Shown one piece after another: positions 44,800 through 55,197 of a stretch of DNA of 64,000 nt. A program made the translations under genes and the position numbers. This DNA comes from Patellaria atrata CBS 101060 (taxonomy: Eukaryota; Ascomycota; Dothideomycetes; Patellariales; Patellariaceae): positions 1 through 64,000 of the forward strand of contig MU006103.1 in assembly GCA_010093705.1 (NCBI GenBank). Reading direction: 5' to 3'. The notes under the pieces were generated by a model. It saw nothing but the letters and a program-made list of their open reading frames with translations. It had not been told where the DNA came from and ran no database searches. The stretch's first letter is position 1, and the number at the start of each line of letters is the position of its first letter.

Positions 44800-47700
44800 C
44801 TAATCATCATCTTCTTCAGTACTAGCCTTAGTAGCAATGATGAACCTACTCTTCCCTGATTCATCAATCTCCTGCTCCAACGCAAATTTTTGGAAATGCG
44901 CAATCATATTCTCAATCTGCGCATCCTTGCGACTACGAGTCTTACGACCCAGGTCATTGAGCGCAGGAATACGGTTCAACAGATAATACACAATCGCAAT
45001 GACGATAGTGACGCCGATGGAATATGCCCAAACTACAACAACAGTGACGATATCGACCCAACCGTCTTGGCGCTGGCGAGCAACATCAATCGGGTTGTTG
45101 ATAATAGGATCACCAGAAAGCCAACCGAAGAGACAAAATATTGTTGCGAGAGCATCGACGCCGAGAATAGCTCCGACGAGTTGCCATGAAGGCCATGTCT
45201 TGCCACCGCGGGTTACGAAGATGAGCCAGTTTTCTGTAAGTGCTACTTCGAGGAAGAGGATTTCCTGAACAGAGCCAAAGTTTTGGATTATGCCACCATT
45301 TGGAAGGTACATTGTTCCACGAATAACCCAAGTGCCCAACGCTAGAAGAATTCCGAGGATTACTGAGATGATCCAGATCTTGGGTAGCTGCCACTCAACG
45401 GGCCGATCTTCAGAATGGGCATTGTCATAAGCGACGGCGACAGTAGCCAAATCAGCGAAGAGTGCAAGGAAGACGATGAGTTCAACGCGGATAGTTTCGT
45501 TGATGATGATCATGGAGGTGACGAGGTAGATTTCAAGGTGTAAGCATAACGCAATACGATACTGAATATATGCTTTCATGCGCTGGAAGATTTGGCGAGC
45601 GGTTTTGATAGCGAAAACAATCGTGCTAAGGCCGGGAGCGAGAAATACGATGTCAGCAGCTGCTTGTGCAGCTTCCGAAGCACCTTCAACAGCAATACCG
45701 CAATCGGCTTTCTTGAGGGATGGAGCGTCGTTGACACCTACACTTGATTAGTCATTTAAGCAGTGACAGACAAAGAGTAACATACCGTCTCCGGTCATAG
45801 CTGTCAAGTGACCGCGCTGTTGGAGCATTTCAACCACCTGATACTTATGTTCAGGGAAGACTTCAGCGAAACCATCAGCGCGCTCAACAAGATCGTGCTG
45901 AGTAGTACCACTGAGGCCACCATGAATGAGCTTTTCGGAGTTGTAGACCTTTGTTCCTAGAGCCAGCATCTTGCAAGTCTCTTTTGCAATCGCAATAGCA
46001 TCACCAGTAAGCATCTTGACAGGGACGCCCAGTTGCTGAGCTTCAACAATGGTCTGTGCCGTGTCTTCACGCGGAGGGTCAAACATCGAAAGTAAACCAC
46101 ATAGGATCCAGTCGCCACCATTCTTTTGGTATGCAACACCCAGAGAACGGAAGCCACGACGTGCAAATTCCGTCGCCTTATTCTTGAATAGATCTGATGT
46201 CTCCTTGCTGCAATTGGTGAGATTCAAGATTGCCTTAGGAGCACCTTTGGCGCAAACATATTTGTCATTTCCATTCCAACAGACGGCAGTGATTCGTTTG
46301 GACACTGGATCGAATGGAGTGAACTTCTCAGTTCTCCAACCCTTAGTGATCATTTCCCTAGCCTTAGGGTAACGTTTGAGTGTTAGGATGGTAACTTTGT
46401 CGATCGGATCCAAAGACTTCGTATTATGGGAGGAGGCAAGTGCAGCGACAGCCATCATCCAGTTGACATCTTGACCTTCAGCAACATACGGCTCGCGGAT
46501 ACTCAGTTGGTTGGCCGTCAACGTACCCGTCTTATCGGAGCAAAGGACATCTACGCCAGCTAGCGATTCTATAGCAGTAAGCTTTTGTACAATTGCTTTT
46601 TGCTTGGCCAGGTATGCAGCTCCAACAGCTAGAGTAGTCGTCGTCACAACTGGAAGACCAACCGGTACTCCAACGATCAAAAGAATTAGGGCATAATGAA
46701 GTAAGTTAATGGAGCTATCCTCCGGAGTGGCAATCTTGAGATGTCGGAAGAATCCTCCAATCCAAGCAACGAGAATCCAGAAAACGACCAGTACGAGTAA
46801 AGCAGTTCCTATGGAGTTCATTATTGCTTTGAAATGACCCTGATCCTTGGCACCCTCAACTAGACTAGCGGTGCGGCCGACGAAGGAGTATTTGGCTGAT
46901 GTTGTGGCGACTGCGTACGCCTTTCCACGTTTGCAGCCAGTTGTGTAGTAACACATATCACCCATAAATTTATCAACTGCAAGTGACTCTCCCGTAATAG
47001 CGGATTGATCTATTGCAAGGATAGCATGCCCATTGTTTGTATGTGGGCCTTCATCTGCTTCATTGTCGTCAGAATCGCTGCCGCTTTCGTTCTTTTCGGG
47101 ATCGCCTTCGTCTGCAAGTTTGTCGGCGTTTTTGAGCTCCTTGTAGCGTTCAAAATCTTCCGGGGTGTTATAATCGCAGATCAACCTGGCATCGGCCGGT
47201 ACGGTTTCACCCTCTTCAAGAATGATCTATGCTTAGTGATTAGTGTATTGGTTTAGTCCAGTCCAGAAAAGGACGTACAATATCACCAGGCACAATCTCA
47301 CGTGCCTTGATGCCCATTTCCTGACCATCTCGAACAACGGTAGCTTTCATGGCAATGTCACCTTTGAGACTAGCAACGACATCTGCAGCTTGCTTTTCTT
47401 GATACCAGCCGACAATAGCATTCAACATAAGAATGCCAATGATAACACCAAAGTCAATCCAGTCACGTAACCCTGCTGCAAGGAGGACAGCAAGTTCCAT
47501 AACTAGGAACGGTGTTAGTACCAGACCTAACTTAAAGAGAAGTACCATATACCATAAAGAATGGGTCCTTGGAAGTAACTCAGGAATTGCTTGAAGAGGT
47601 TGACCTGCTCACTGCTGATTTCGTTCCACCCATAGCGTTGGCGACGACTCTCGACATCACTGGACCTGATACCCTGTTTGATGTCGACCTCGAGCCATTC

Positions 47701-47976
47701 ATCTGGTACAACTCCCGGATCTGAACATGTCGCCAGTCCAGAATTTCCTTTCCGCCAGAACTGCCACCAATGTTTGCTCTTTTTTACATCGGCACTATTC
47801 TTCAATTGACCTTCTTCGTCTTCGATCACAGCTTGTTTCGGGTCGCGGTAGGTAGAGATATACTTCTGAAGATTGGTATATTCGTCCAGCTCGCCCTCCT
47901 GGAAATCGTCAGAATACCGCGTACCTTCAGCGGAAAGATTGCCGTTTTCAAGGTCCTTGTCCTTGTGAGCCGACAT
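44800..47976 (-). CDS. P-type plasma membrane H+-ATPase (P3A)
   Basis: Exons 47553-47976, 47279-47502, 45786-47226 and 44800-45737 give 1008 residues; introns 50, 52 and 48 nt. The pump exports protons with ATP and drives nutrient uptake. Visible: P-type N-domain, GPILYVMELAVLLAAGLRDW (M1), YQEKQAADVVASLKG, TGES at 294-297 (actuator), LLIVGVPVGLPVV (M4), CSDKTGTLT with the phosphorylated Asp at about 447, KGAPKAIL, TGDGVNDAPSLKKADCGIAV, and M5-M10 (AYDNAHSEDRPVEWQLPK). Odd points: a long acidic loop (about 248-280, rich in D, E, S) before TGES; an N-terminal KKSKHWWQFWRK segment; and a C-terminus ending SRFIIATKASTEEDDD, unlike the regulatory tail of the main Pma1. This suggests a second, Pma2-type paralogue rather than the housekeeping pump. 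Confidence 0.95.
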
Positions 47977-49105
47977 ATTTGTTCAGGAGGGATTGAAAGA
48001 ACTTACCCTTCCCCAGCAGGGCCATTGGCTAGATATGTATGAGTTCTATTCTTCTCGAAAATGCCGCGGTATGCGCTGGTTCTACTATTTTTTTTTCCAC
48101 ACAGCAGCAGGGTAGCAATAGTGAGCTCCTGTATTCGTCCATGGTGCGGGATTTGTGACTGGCTACTTAGTTGTGTTGCCGATGTCAGAGGCTAGTAATT
48201 CCTATGAGAGCCGGGTGAAAGCCCGAGGGATCAGGCATTGTGCGGGATATAAGGAGTTGGAAACGTAAGTGGCATTGAACCCAAACTGTCAATGACGGTT
48301 TTTTTCAATGCTTCCGATGCCTCCCATCCAGTCGGAATTCCTAGTTCCAATCGAGTATGCGAGATAGTCTAACGGATGCCGAGAACAATGGGAAGCTTAA
48401 TATCAATGCTTTGCCATGCTTGGTAGCTCCAAGCTACATACAGAAGGCTTAACTCGCCCAGAAAAGCTTAAGAAGAGAAAGGATGGCCATCCGAAGATCC
48501 GGTAAACGCAAATCTAGAGATATCCGGACGTTATCTTACCATACATTGCAGTTCGGATAGAAATGCATCATCCGTGTTGACAGAGAATTCGGAACTCATG
48601 TGGAAACATATGCAAGTAATCTCTATCCCAAATAACGAGCCTCGTTCATTTGTTTTGCAAATTTCTAAAAGCTAGGCTAAGAACTCCAGATTCTTCGTCA
48701 GAACCCGAGTTGACGCTTGAAGAGGGTAGAGATGATGAGGAGTCGGCGTCCGCGCTTAGTAGATCCCGATATCTCACTTCCGACGCTTCCGTTGCGATTC
48801 TACGAGATATCGCCGAAAGTTTAGTGCCATTTAGGCAATCAGTTCCATCACTCAAAAATTGTGTGGAGCAATCAATAGGTAAGGGAAACAAATATCGCTT
48901 AAGAACTTAACGGTGAACAAGTGTTCTAGCAATTGAAAGTTTTGAACATTAAAGTAGTGGATTAAAATTCAATACCGAACGTCCTGCTACGTTCGGTTGG
49001 TTCCTGCAAAACCTCTTAAGGTTTTCCTAGAATAAACACATGCAGTGGAGTCCCGGAAATGCGTTGCAAAAAAAAAAAAGTGCCGAACAGGGCGAAAATG
49101 ACTAT
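47977..49105. other. Promoter region of the H+-ATPase gene
   Basis: About 1.1 kb. Overlapping frames on both strands at 48646-48910 (81-86 codons), Ser/Glu-rich, have no domain and are not called. A poly-A run of about 12 lies at 49067-49078. Confidence 0.45.
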
Positions 49106-50895
49106 TTAGACCTCGATGGGTTCTTGTAAATGAACTGTTGTGTCTAGAAGGTCATGATGTGAAGTTCTAAGATGGCATATCCACTCCTCTGTATCGGTAA
49201 AGGAATGGCCGCAATTGAGATGCGGACAACCAATAGGTTGGTGAGTATTTTCGTGAAGTGACAGATCCATTATACTGTTAAATCGCTGGTATCTGTATTA
49301 GTACCTCGCTCCATAATCTACGCTTCAAGGACACTGACCTCATGGCAACTAACCCACGGACAGTGGAAAGTAGGAATCTGAACGTCTCGGTCATCTTGTG
49401 TACGAGTCTCTTGACGTCGCCGCTTGGATCTTTCCTCTGAACGCGAGTGTTCGTGAGACTTTGGGTGACAATCATTTTGCAATTCGTCGGAGAGTCTAAT
49501 AGACCGCCGTTGATGTGAGAGGTCTGACGCTACTTTTGTTGTCCAAATAGTGTCAAGACTATGAAGAGCGTTAAGATCTTCTCGCATCTGCATATTGTGG
49601 ACACGCATCAGATCTCTGAGTAGATCGAAATTTTGAGCGAATAACGAACCGCTTAAACCAGACGATTTTACATCAATCGACTCTTGAATATTTGTCGACA
49701 CTGAATTTTTATGGGTGACCCCCAGCTTACCAGCTAGTTCCGAATTTGAAGCGATTGATGCCCGGTGTTGTCCAACAGACGGACTCTGTACAATATGTCC
49801 GAGAATCATCTTCAATCTGACCAGAGCTTTGTTATCACTTTTGTCAGAAACGTCTCTTACTTCCTCAAGCTCTTTCTTTGCGGTTTGCACTGCAGGTAAC
49901 ATATCACCCCATACCTCGTCAGTATAAGCATTAAGAACACGATCCCATTCCGATAGCCAATGTTGGTGTTCAGTAGGTTTTAAAGAATGAAGCGATTGCT
50001 CTCCAATCTTACCAAACCTACTTGCCAGCTCAATCAATTCCTCAGGAAGCTGAGAGATCCCATCGAAGCCAAGTTCGACTGGACGTAGATTTAAGGGATG
50101 GTTGGTAGGCATCGCCTTGTGGTCAGATGCCGGGGGTAAGGACGATTTTATACGCTCTGCTATTTTCATTTCTTCAGAACTCATCTTATTGCTGAAAAGA
50201 TCTTCCGCATTCTGTTCTGCTAAATCATCAATACTTGATGTAAGGTCTTGCTCGAGTGACATAAAACTAGGATCTGAAAGCAGTTTGCGTACTTCGGCAC
50301 CGTCATTTTCATCAACATTAGCAGTTTGGTTAACGGTATCCCGGGGATTGAATTGCGCATGAGGTGTCGACTGTGAATTTTTATTCCCTTCATTTACTCT
50401 CTCAAACTGATTCCTCCATAGATTCAATTGTAAGGATTCGGCAATAACAGGCTGAGCTCCTGATACACTATATTCGGAAGCTAGAAAATCACTCAGATTT
50501 GAGCTCGAGGAAGGTATCAACTGTTCGTCTTTATGATGGTCTTGTGAACGAAAGGACTCTGTCACCATGGGATTCCTAGGTGACGAAGGGGTCGCTGATC
50601 GCTGTGGCAAGCTTTCCTTCCATGAAGACGTCGAATTCGAAACGACTCCGCTAAGAGGTTTTGAACCCATTGAGGAGCTCGAAGCAATGACACCAGACAA
50701 TTCTTTGGACCCAGTATCAGAGATTGCATCTCGAGCTAACCCTGAAGCTGAAGCTAGTATCCGCGAAGCGATAGATGGCTCATCTTCTGACGATACTGCT
50801 CGTTGTTTCCCCTTCCCCTTTCCTTTACTTTTCTCTGGTATATGCATTACATCATCCATCTTTGCCCTTACAATGAAATGTTCCACCCCCCTCAA
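49106..50895 (-). CDS. Fungal protein with two C-terminal C2H2 zinc fingers
   Basis: Exons 49339-50895 and 49106-49285 give 578 residues; intron 53 nt. The splice completes a zinc finger that neither exon has alone: CPWVSCHE joins RFNSIMDLSLHENTH, giving C-x4-C-x12-H-x3-H, followed by a second finger CPHLNCGHSFTDTEEWICH with a final H. The first 220 residues are Ser-rich and low-complexity with a basic patch (KSKGKGKGKQRAV). The middle (about 200-460) is helical, with LWRNQFERVNE near residue 160 and EWDRVLNAYTDEVWGDMLPA near 330, which look conserved. I do not recognise the family; the WxxxF-like motif recalls peroxins but the fingers do not fit. The true start may be the second Met (12 residues later), which begins MDDVMHIPEK. 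Confidence 0.8.
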
Positions 50896-51570
50896 ACTGA
50901 ATCAACTCGGCCCCCGTAAAGGTAATTATGGTATAATCATCGGGCAATCGAATATGGCCTAAAGGTGAATATGATCGTTCGACTACGTCGTTTTGAGGTC
51001 AGTTGTGTCCCAGGCGACCTGGAATCAGTTTCGAAGACTGAATTGAATTTGAGATTCGGCTCTACATAAGAGCGAAAAGGGGACAACGTCTCTTAAAAGA
51101 ACGTCAAAAAAAAGCATTAGATATCAAGCAGGGCGGGACCCGCCGATTCACCGAGGTATGCAGTTGAGTATGGATAAACTTCGGAATGAATCAGCTCAAA
51201 ATTTCCCTTCTCATCTCAGGAACTCTGGGCTTGAACGAATACCCAATGGAACTTGGTTGTCTATGCTCTATTCATTCGTCGTCGATATTTCCGTTTCTTT
51301 GGTGTTTTTACAGCTTTGTACTCGAAATATTTGCTCAGTCCTTTATATTCTGTGCTGATACGCTTTTAAGAGAGTTTCAGAAGAATACCTCTTCCCCCAT
51401 GCCAAAGGTTGTCGCATCCTCGTCCCATCATTAATCGCAATATGATAGACCAGCCAATTGCGGATATCCGAATATGACGTATGGCGACCATACCAAGGAT
51501 GATAGACCCGACAAGCAAAATATATACATGAACTGCCACACCATAACGCCATTAACAAAACCATGCCTCT
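50896..51570. other. Promoter side of the 578-aa gene
   Basis: About 675 bp. Short chance frames only (51158-51434 plus, 51343-51564 minus). Confidence 0.4.
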
Positions 51571-51997
51571 TCACGACTCCCAGAAAAGCCATTGGACACT
51601 CTCCTCTGATGTCGACCTAGGACTCTGCTCACTGCCGGAACTGTCTGTTGGCGAAGCAGAAGTTTCGAACTCCTGCTGAACCACCCCGAGGTTGACGAAT
51701 TGGTTTCTATGAGCCTTCCTTACGTGGTCACTACGCTTGTCTTTCCGCGGAAACGGGTGTCTGACCTCTGCTAACACGTGTCGAGGACAGCCGAGGACTG
51801 GACAGAAGAATTCTCTCCTTTTAAGATGCACTGCTTTGTAATGCCGGTCCAAGTCTGTTGCTCGAGTGAAGAGGAAGTCATTGCAACCTTTCCAAAGACA
51901 GACGTATTTATTCTCTGGGTTTGCAGAAGAGGCCGCATTCAATGAGCTAGGAGAATTAAGTAATGGAGGAGAATCAACTTTTGATAACTTACTTCAT
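51571..51997 (-). CDS. Small C2H2 zinc-finger protein
   Basis: Two fingers in a short protein: CLWKGCNDFLFTRATDLDRH with the paired H, and FFCPVLGCPRHVL followed by PFPRKDKRSDHVRKAHRN. This CxxxxC...DLDRHYKAVH / C-PFPRKDKRxDHxRKxH pattern is a widespread small fungal finger type of unknown function. A Ser-rich acidic tail follows. The best model has a 5-nt first exon (51993-51997, ATGAA), a 46-nt intron with GTAAGT donor, and exon 51571-51946, giving MNSLNAASSANPENKYVC at the start (126 residues); starting at the ATG at 51942 gives 123 residues without an intron. Related to the damaged copies at 53.4 and 54.1 kb. Confidence 0.75.
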
Positions 51998-53379
51998 CGT
52001 CGACACCGCCTCAAGCTAAACCAGCAAAAGTGGTTCCGACGTCTGAGGCAAAAGATTGGACGGGTAGACCGGATAAGCGCGGGTTAACGGGATAGCCCTC
52101 TCATATAAGCGCGCTCAACGGGCGAACGCTTAACTGTCGAATGAAGGTTGAGAGTAATTTCTCGAAGCTGATTTGCAGTTGAATCTCTGGGCTCGTACTC
52201 CTTATCTATTCTGCTGCGATCTTATTGGCCGTTTGGAATTTCTCGTCCAAATTGATTGGCCGTGTACGCTTTCCTTCTGTTTGCAATCCTCCTCTAAGAG
52301 CTTAGGAAAATTTGGCAGAAGGCGTTGACAGGGATTAGGATACGACAGGGGTTGCAGTCTTAATACTTTCGAAATGGTGAAGAAATTCTGAGTACACTAC
52401 GTCATAGAGCGTGCGCTCAGCGTTATTTATAGCTGCAGGTTTATTTTTAGGTCGAACAGCAGCACGACGCCCTTTATAACCTATAGGTCTCATCAGCACG
52501 TGAGAAGGCCGAGAGGCGTGCTGTGTATCTTACTTACCTGTTGCAGGCTTCAACTTTGTGGACTGGACCAAGGAGTCTGTAAAATTGCCTCGAGTGGGAT
52601 AAGTGCGAAGCAGACTTTTCCAAAAAGGTTTAGCTCTTGCTCGATTTTTATATCTCATACTCACGTTCTAGGTGCGTAAGCCATATGCATGGCCACCAAA
52701 AGATCATTCTTACAGGATATTGCCTTCCAGCCTTCAGCGAATGATAGGGTGTCTATAAGGGGTAGCGTTTTTCAAATCCTCACAACATAGCCTCGAAGGG
52801 CGTCTGCATAGTATGGGCAGCTGAATTCTCAGTGGCCACCAATAAGATCAGCAACTGCATTACTCGGCTATACAGCGAATAACGAATCCTGCATATGGGG
52901 GCCAAATGCCGGTCAATTGTTCGAAGATCAACGTCCATCTACCCCGCCTGACATTGTATACGGCTTGCGTGGTCCAAGCCTTACTCTTGCCGGTTGCGCC
53001 ATTCTGCATATGCAAGAGGAGGGCCTCCACCAGGTTGCAAACCTTTATGTCTACTATGGTGCCAATATGTAGCATGCAATATCGAAGGGCGACAAATCGA
53101 TGCTCCGGCAGTTGGAGAGATGGTGAAGAAATAAGACGTTTGCTTTGCTTTATGGTATCATTTTGAAGAAACGGTGTGCTAGTTTTCTCTATCGAACCTG
53201 TTTAGAAATGGAAAACTTCTCGGAATCATCTTCATCGACGGATAAGTAGCTTTCGATAATGGCGAGAGCACCCTTTTAGCGAATTAGACATGAGATGAAA
53301 GTGGTGAACCCCCCAAGTCGAACCGCAGTCAATGAAGACCTGAAGGCCTAACAACCTCATCCCATCAAGATCATGTTGC
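51998..53379. other. Spacer in the zinc-finger cluster, no gene supported
   Basis: Overlapping frames on both strands at 52860-53166 (71-86 codons) have no domain. It may contain older, unrecognisable copies of the small finger gene. Confidence 0.4.
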
Positions 53380-53640
53380 TCAAGTGGAGGCAGCAACATG
53401 CTTATGAATTTTCCTCAAATCATCATCCCTCATATCCTCACGAGAAAACAGTTTAGCATCAGGGGCATCCTAATGACGTTTGCACACCTTCACAGGGCAG
53501 ACGAACGCTTTCTCTATAATGTGGACTGTCTTGTAATGCCAGGTCGGCGTGCACAGTTAGCAATCCCCAGGATCTCCATAAGTGGTCTCTGCTAGGCAGC
53601 ACTTCCCATTCATAGGGTTGGCCAGTGCGATGACACCCAT
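53380..53640 (-). pseudogene. Relic of a small C2H2 finger gene
   Basis: Minus-strand translation gives pieces in order: NPMNGKCC, then WHYKTVHIIEKAFVCPVKVC, a stop, then DAPDAKLFSREDMRDDDLRK and IHKH. Set against the gene at 51571 (NPENKYVC, DRHYKAVHLKRREFFCPVLG, PFPRKDKRSDHVRKAH) this is the same protein with stops and lost Cys/His ligands. The DNA match is also visible (CTTGTAATGCC at 53530-53540 and at 51835-51845). A decayed duplicate. Confidence 0.7.
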
Positions 53641-54139
53641 GAGCATTTAGGAGGCATGCATAGAGAAAGACCGTGATCTCTCAACTTCGAAGGGCGCCTG
53701 CATACCTTGGCTCTCCCAGTTGACGAGATCTATTCAATCGGGTTGATGATCCATATTCTCGTTAAGCTGAGGGTTCATACTAATAGCACAAGGCTGAGTG
53801 CAAAGATGAATCATCGCTTGACTGCAAGTGGTAGTAAGACGAGTTTTTGGTGTTAGATTCGAAGTAATTGACCTGTAAGCAGCTCTACAGCATTTGAGGG
53901 TGATGCGGTATACCTATGCTCATGAATTTTGATATTGCCAAGAGATAGATGTACATGGGATTGAGGTTTGAGGCTCTCTGAGTTTGGGAAACATATGTCC
54001 TTGCACGTATTATTCAGGAACAGACAACACTACTGACGATATTTCAATACAGAACCCCTAGCTGACCGGTAAAAACAGACAGCTTATCATTAAGAACGGA
54101 GCCTCAGCAGGCATTCAGAACCCCCAACCGCTCTCATAG
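53641..54139. other. Spacer in the zinc-finger cluster
   Basis: No gene supported. Confidence 0.4.
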
Positions 54140-54596
54140 TCAATTGATGTCAAACTCGACCTTTCCGTAGCCGGTGATCTTGTGCTTCTGCCTCAAGTGG
54201 TCGGTCACCTTGTCCCGATGTGGGAACGGTTTCTTCAAAGCATCTGGAACTCCTATGGAGCGAGTACAATCTTCGATATGGCAATAGAACTTGTTGACCT
54301 TTAGGTGTACGGTTCTGTGGTCTTGCCAAGCCGTAAAGCAGAGCGAAAAGATGCTTCTTACAATCCGACACATAACAGACATATTTGTTCTCCGGGTTTG
54401 GGTCCAGTTTATCTTTGATACTGGTCGTACAGGCATCTATTAGCGTATAAAAAAAAACTCACCCAGCACCAGCAGCGCCGGTTGTCAAAAAGGGCGTGTA
54501 CAGGGCTTCGTAATCCGGCTCAGCAAAGGGCTGATGCATAGAGTCTAACTGCTCTTGCAGGATAGACCAATCAAAGTCGTCGATATTGTCGGACAT
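54140..54596 (-). pseudogene. Small C2H2 zinc-finger gene with a frame disruption
   Basis: Start 54596 (MSDNIDDFDWSILQEQLDS). Exon 1 runs to a GTGAGT donor near 54449, then a 42-nt intron with a CTAAT branch site, then IKDKLDPNPENKYVCYVSDC, the first finger. After KKHLFALLYGLAR the finger reading continues in another frame: HRTVHLKVNKFYCHIEDC, then KKPFPHRDKVTDHLRQKHK and a stop at 54140. One apparent extra base near 54325 separates the two frames, so this is either a recent pseudogene or a sequencing/assembly indel. Same family as the gene at 51571, but with a longer acidic N-terminus. Confidence 0.7.
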
Positions 54597-55197
54597 TGTG
54601 AGATCGTGTGAGAGACAAGGCTGAGTTGGAAGAAAGTGTGCCAGGCTGCTAACAGAATTGGTGCGGAAACGCTGGGAATTGGGTTGGGGGGGGAGGGGGG
54701 GTTATATGGTTTTGCTGGTGAGGGCTGGGTGTCAGGGGAGTGAAAGGGGGTTGCTGAACCATTTGCAGAGGTCAGTGAGCTTGTTTCATGAGATCTACCT
54801 AAAACCACTTTTGAGTGTTGTGGTGAGTATCAAGTATGGTAAGTATCAAGTATGGTAAGTATCAAGTATGGTAAGTATTTCTTCATATGTTGGAGTTGGT
54901 AAGTTTGTGGATTTTCTTGTTTGTATTATCACTTTCAGGAAAATGAGATAGGATTAGGTGTTCTATAATATGTCTATCTGTTGTAGTCCCCAATTTATAT
55001 ATTTTAGTATCATTATACATTCTCCTTCCCTTTTAAATTGTCTGTCAAGTAGTTTTTCCATGGTCTTCCAATCCAATTCGAATCTCATCCGCGATGTTGA
55101 ATCAGCAGAGAGGAACAACAGCAGCTTCCTTTTCATAACATCAACCATCTCTCTTATACACCTCCCTCATCAAACCAATAATCATAACAACACGCAA
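54597..55197. other. Intergenic with a short tandem repeat
   Basis: Contains the 16-bp triplicate at 54826-54873 listed separately and a G-rich run at 54684-54700. No gene. Confidence 0.5.
54826..54873. repeat. 16-bp direct repeat, three copies
   Basis: AGTATCAAGTATGGTA repeated three times without change, followed by a partial copy. Internally the unit itself is two near-copies of an AGTATSR-type 8-mer. Confidence 0.95.

Noticed and set aside
48646-48910. Ser/Glu-rich frames on both strands
   Set aside because: Mutually overlapping antisense frames with no domain; at most one could be real and neither is supported.
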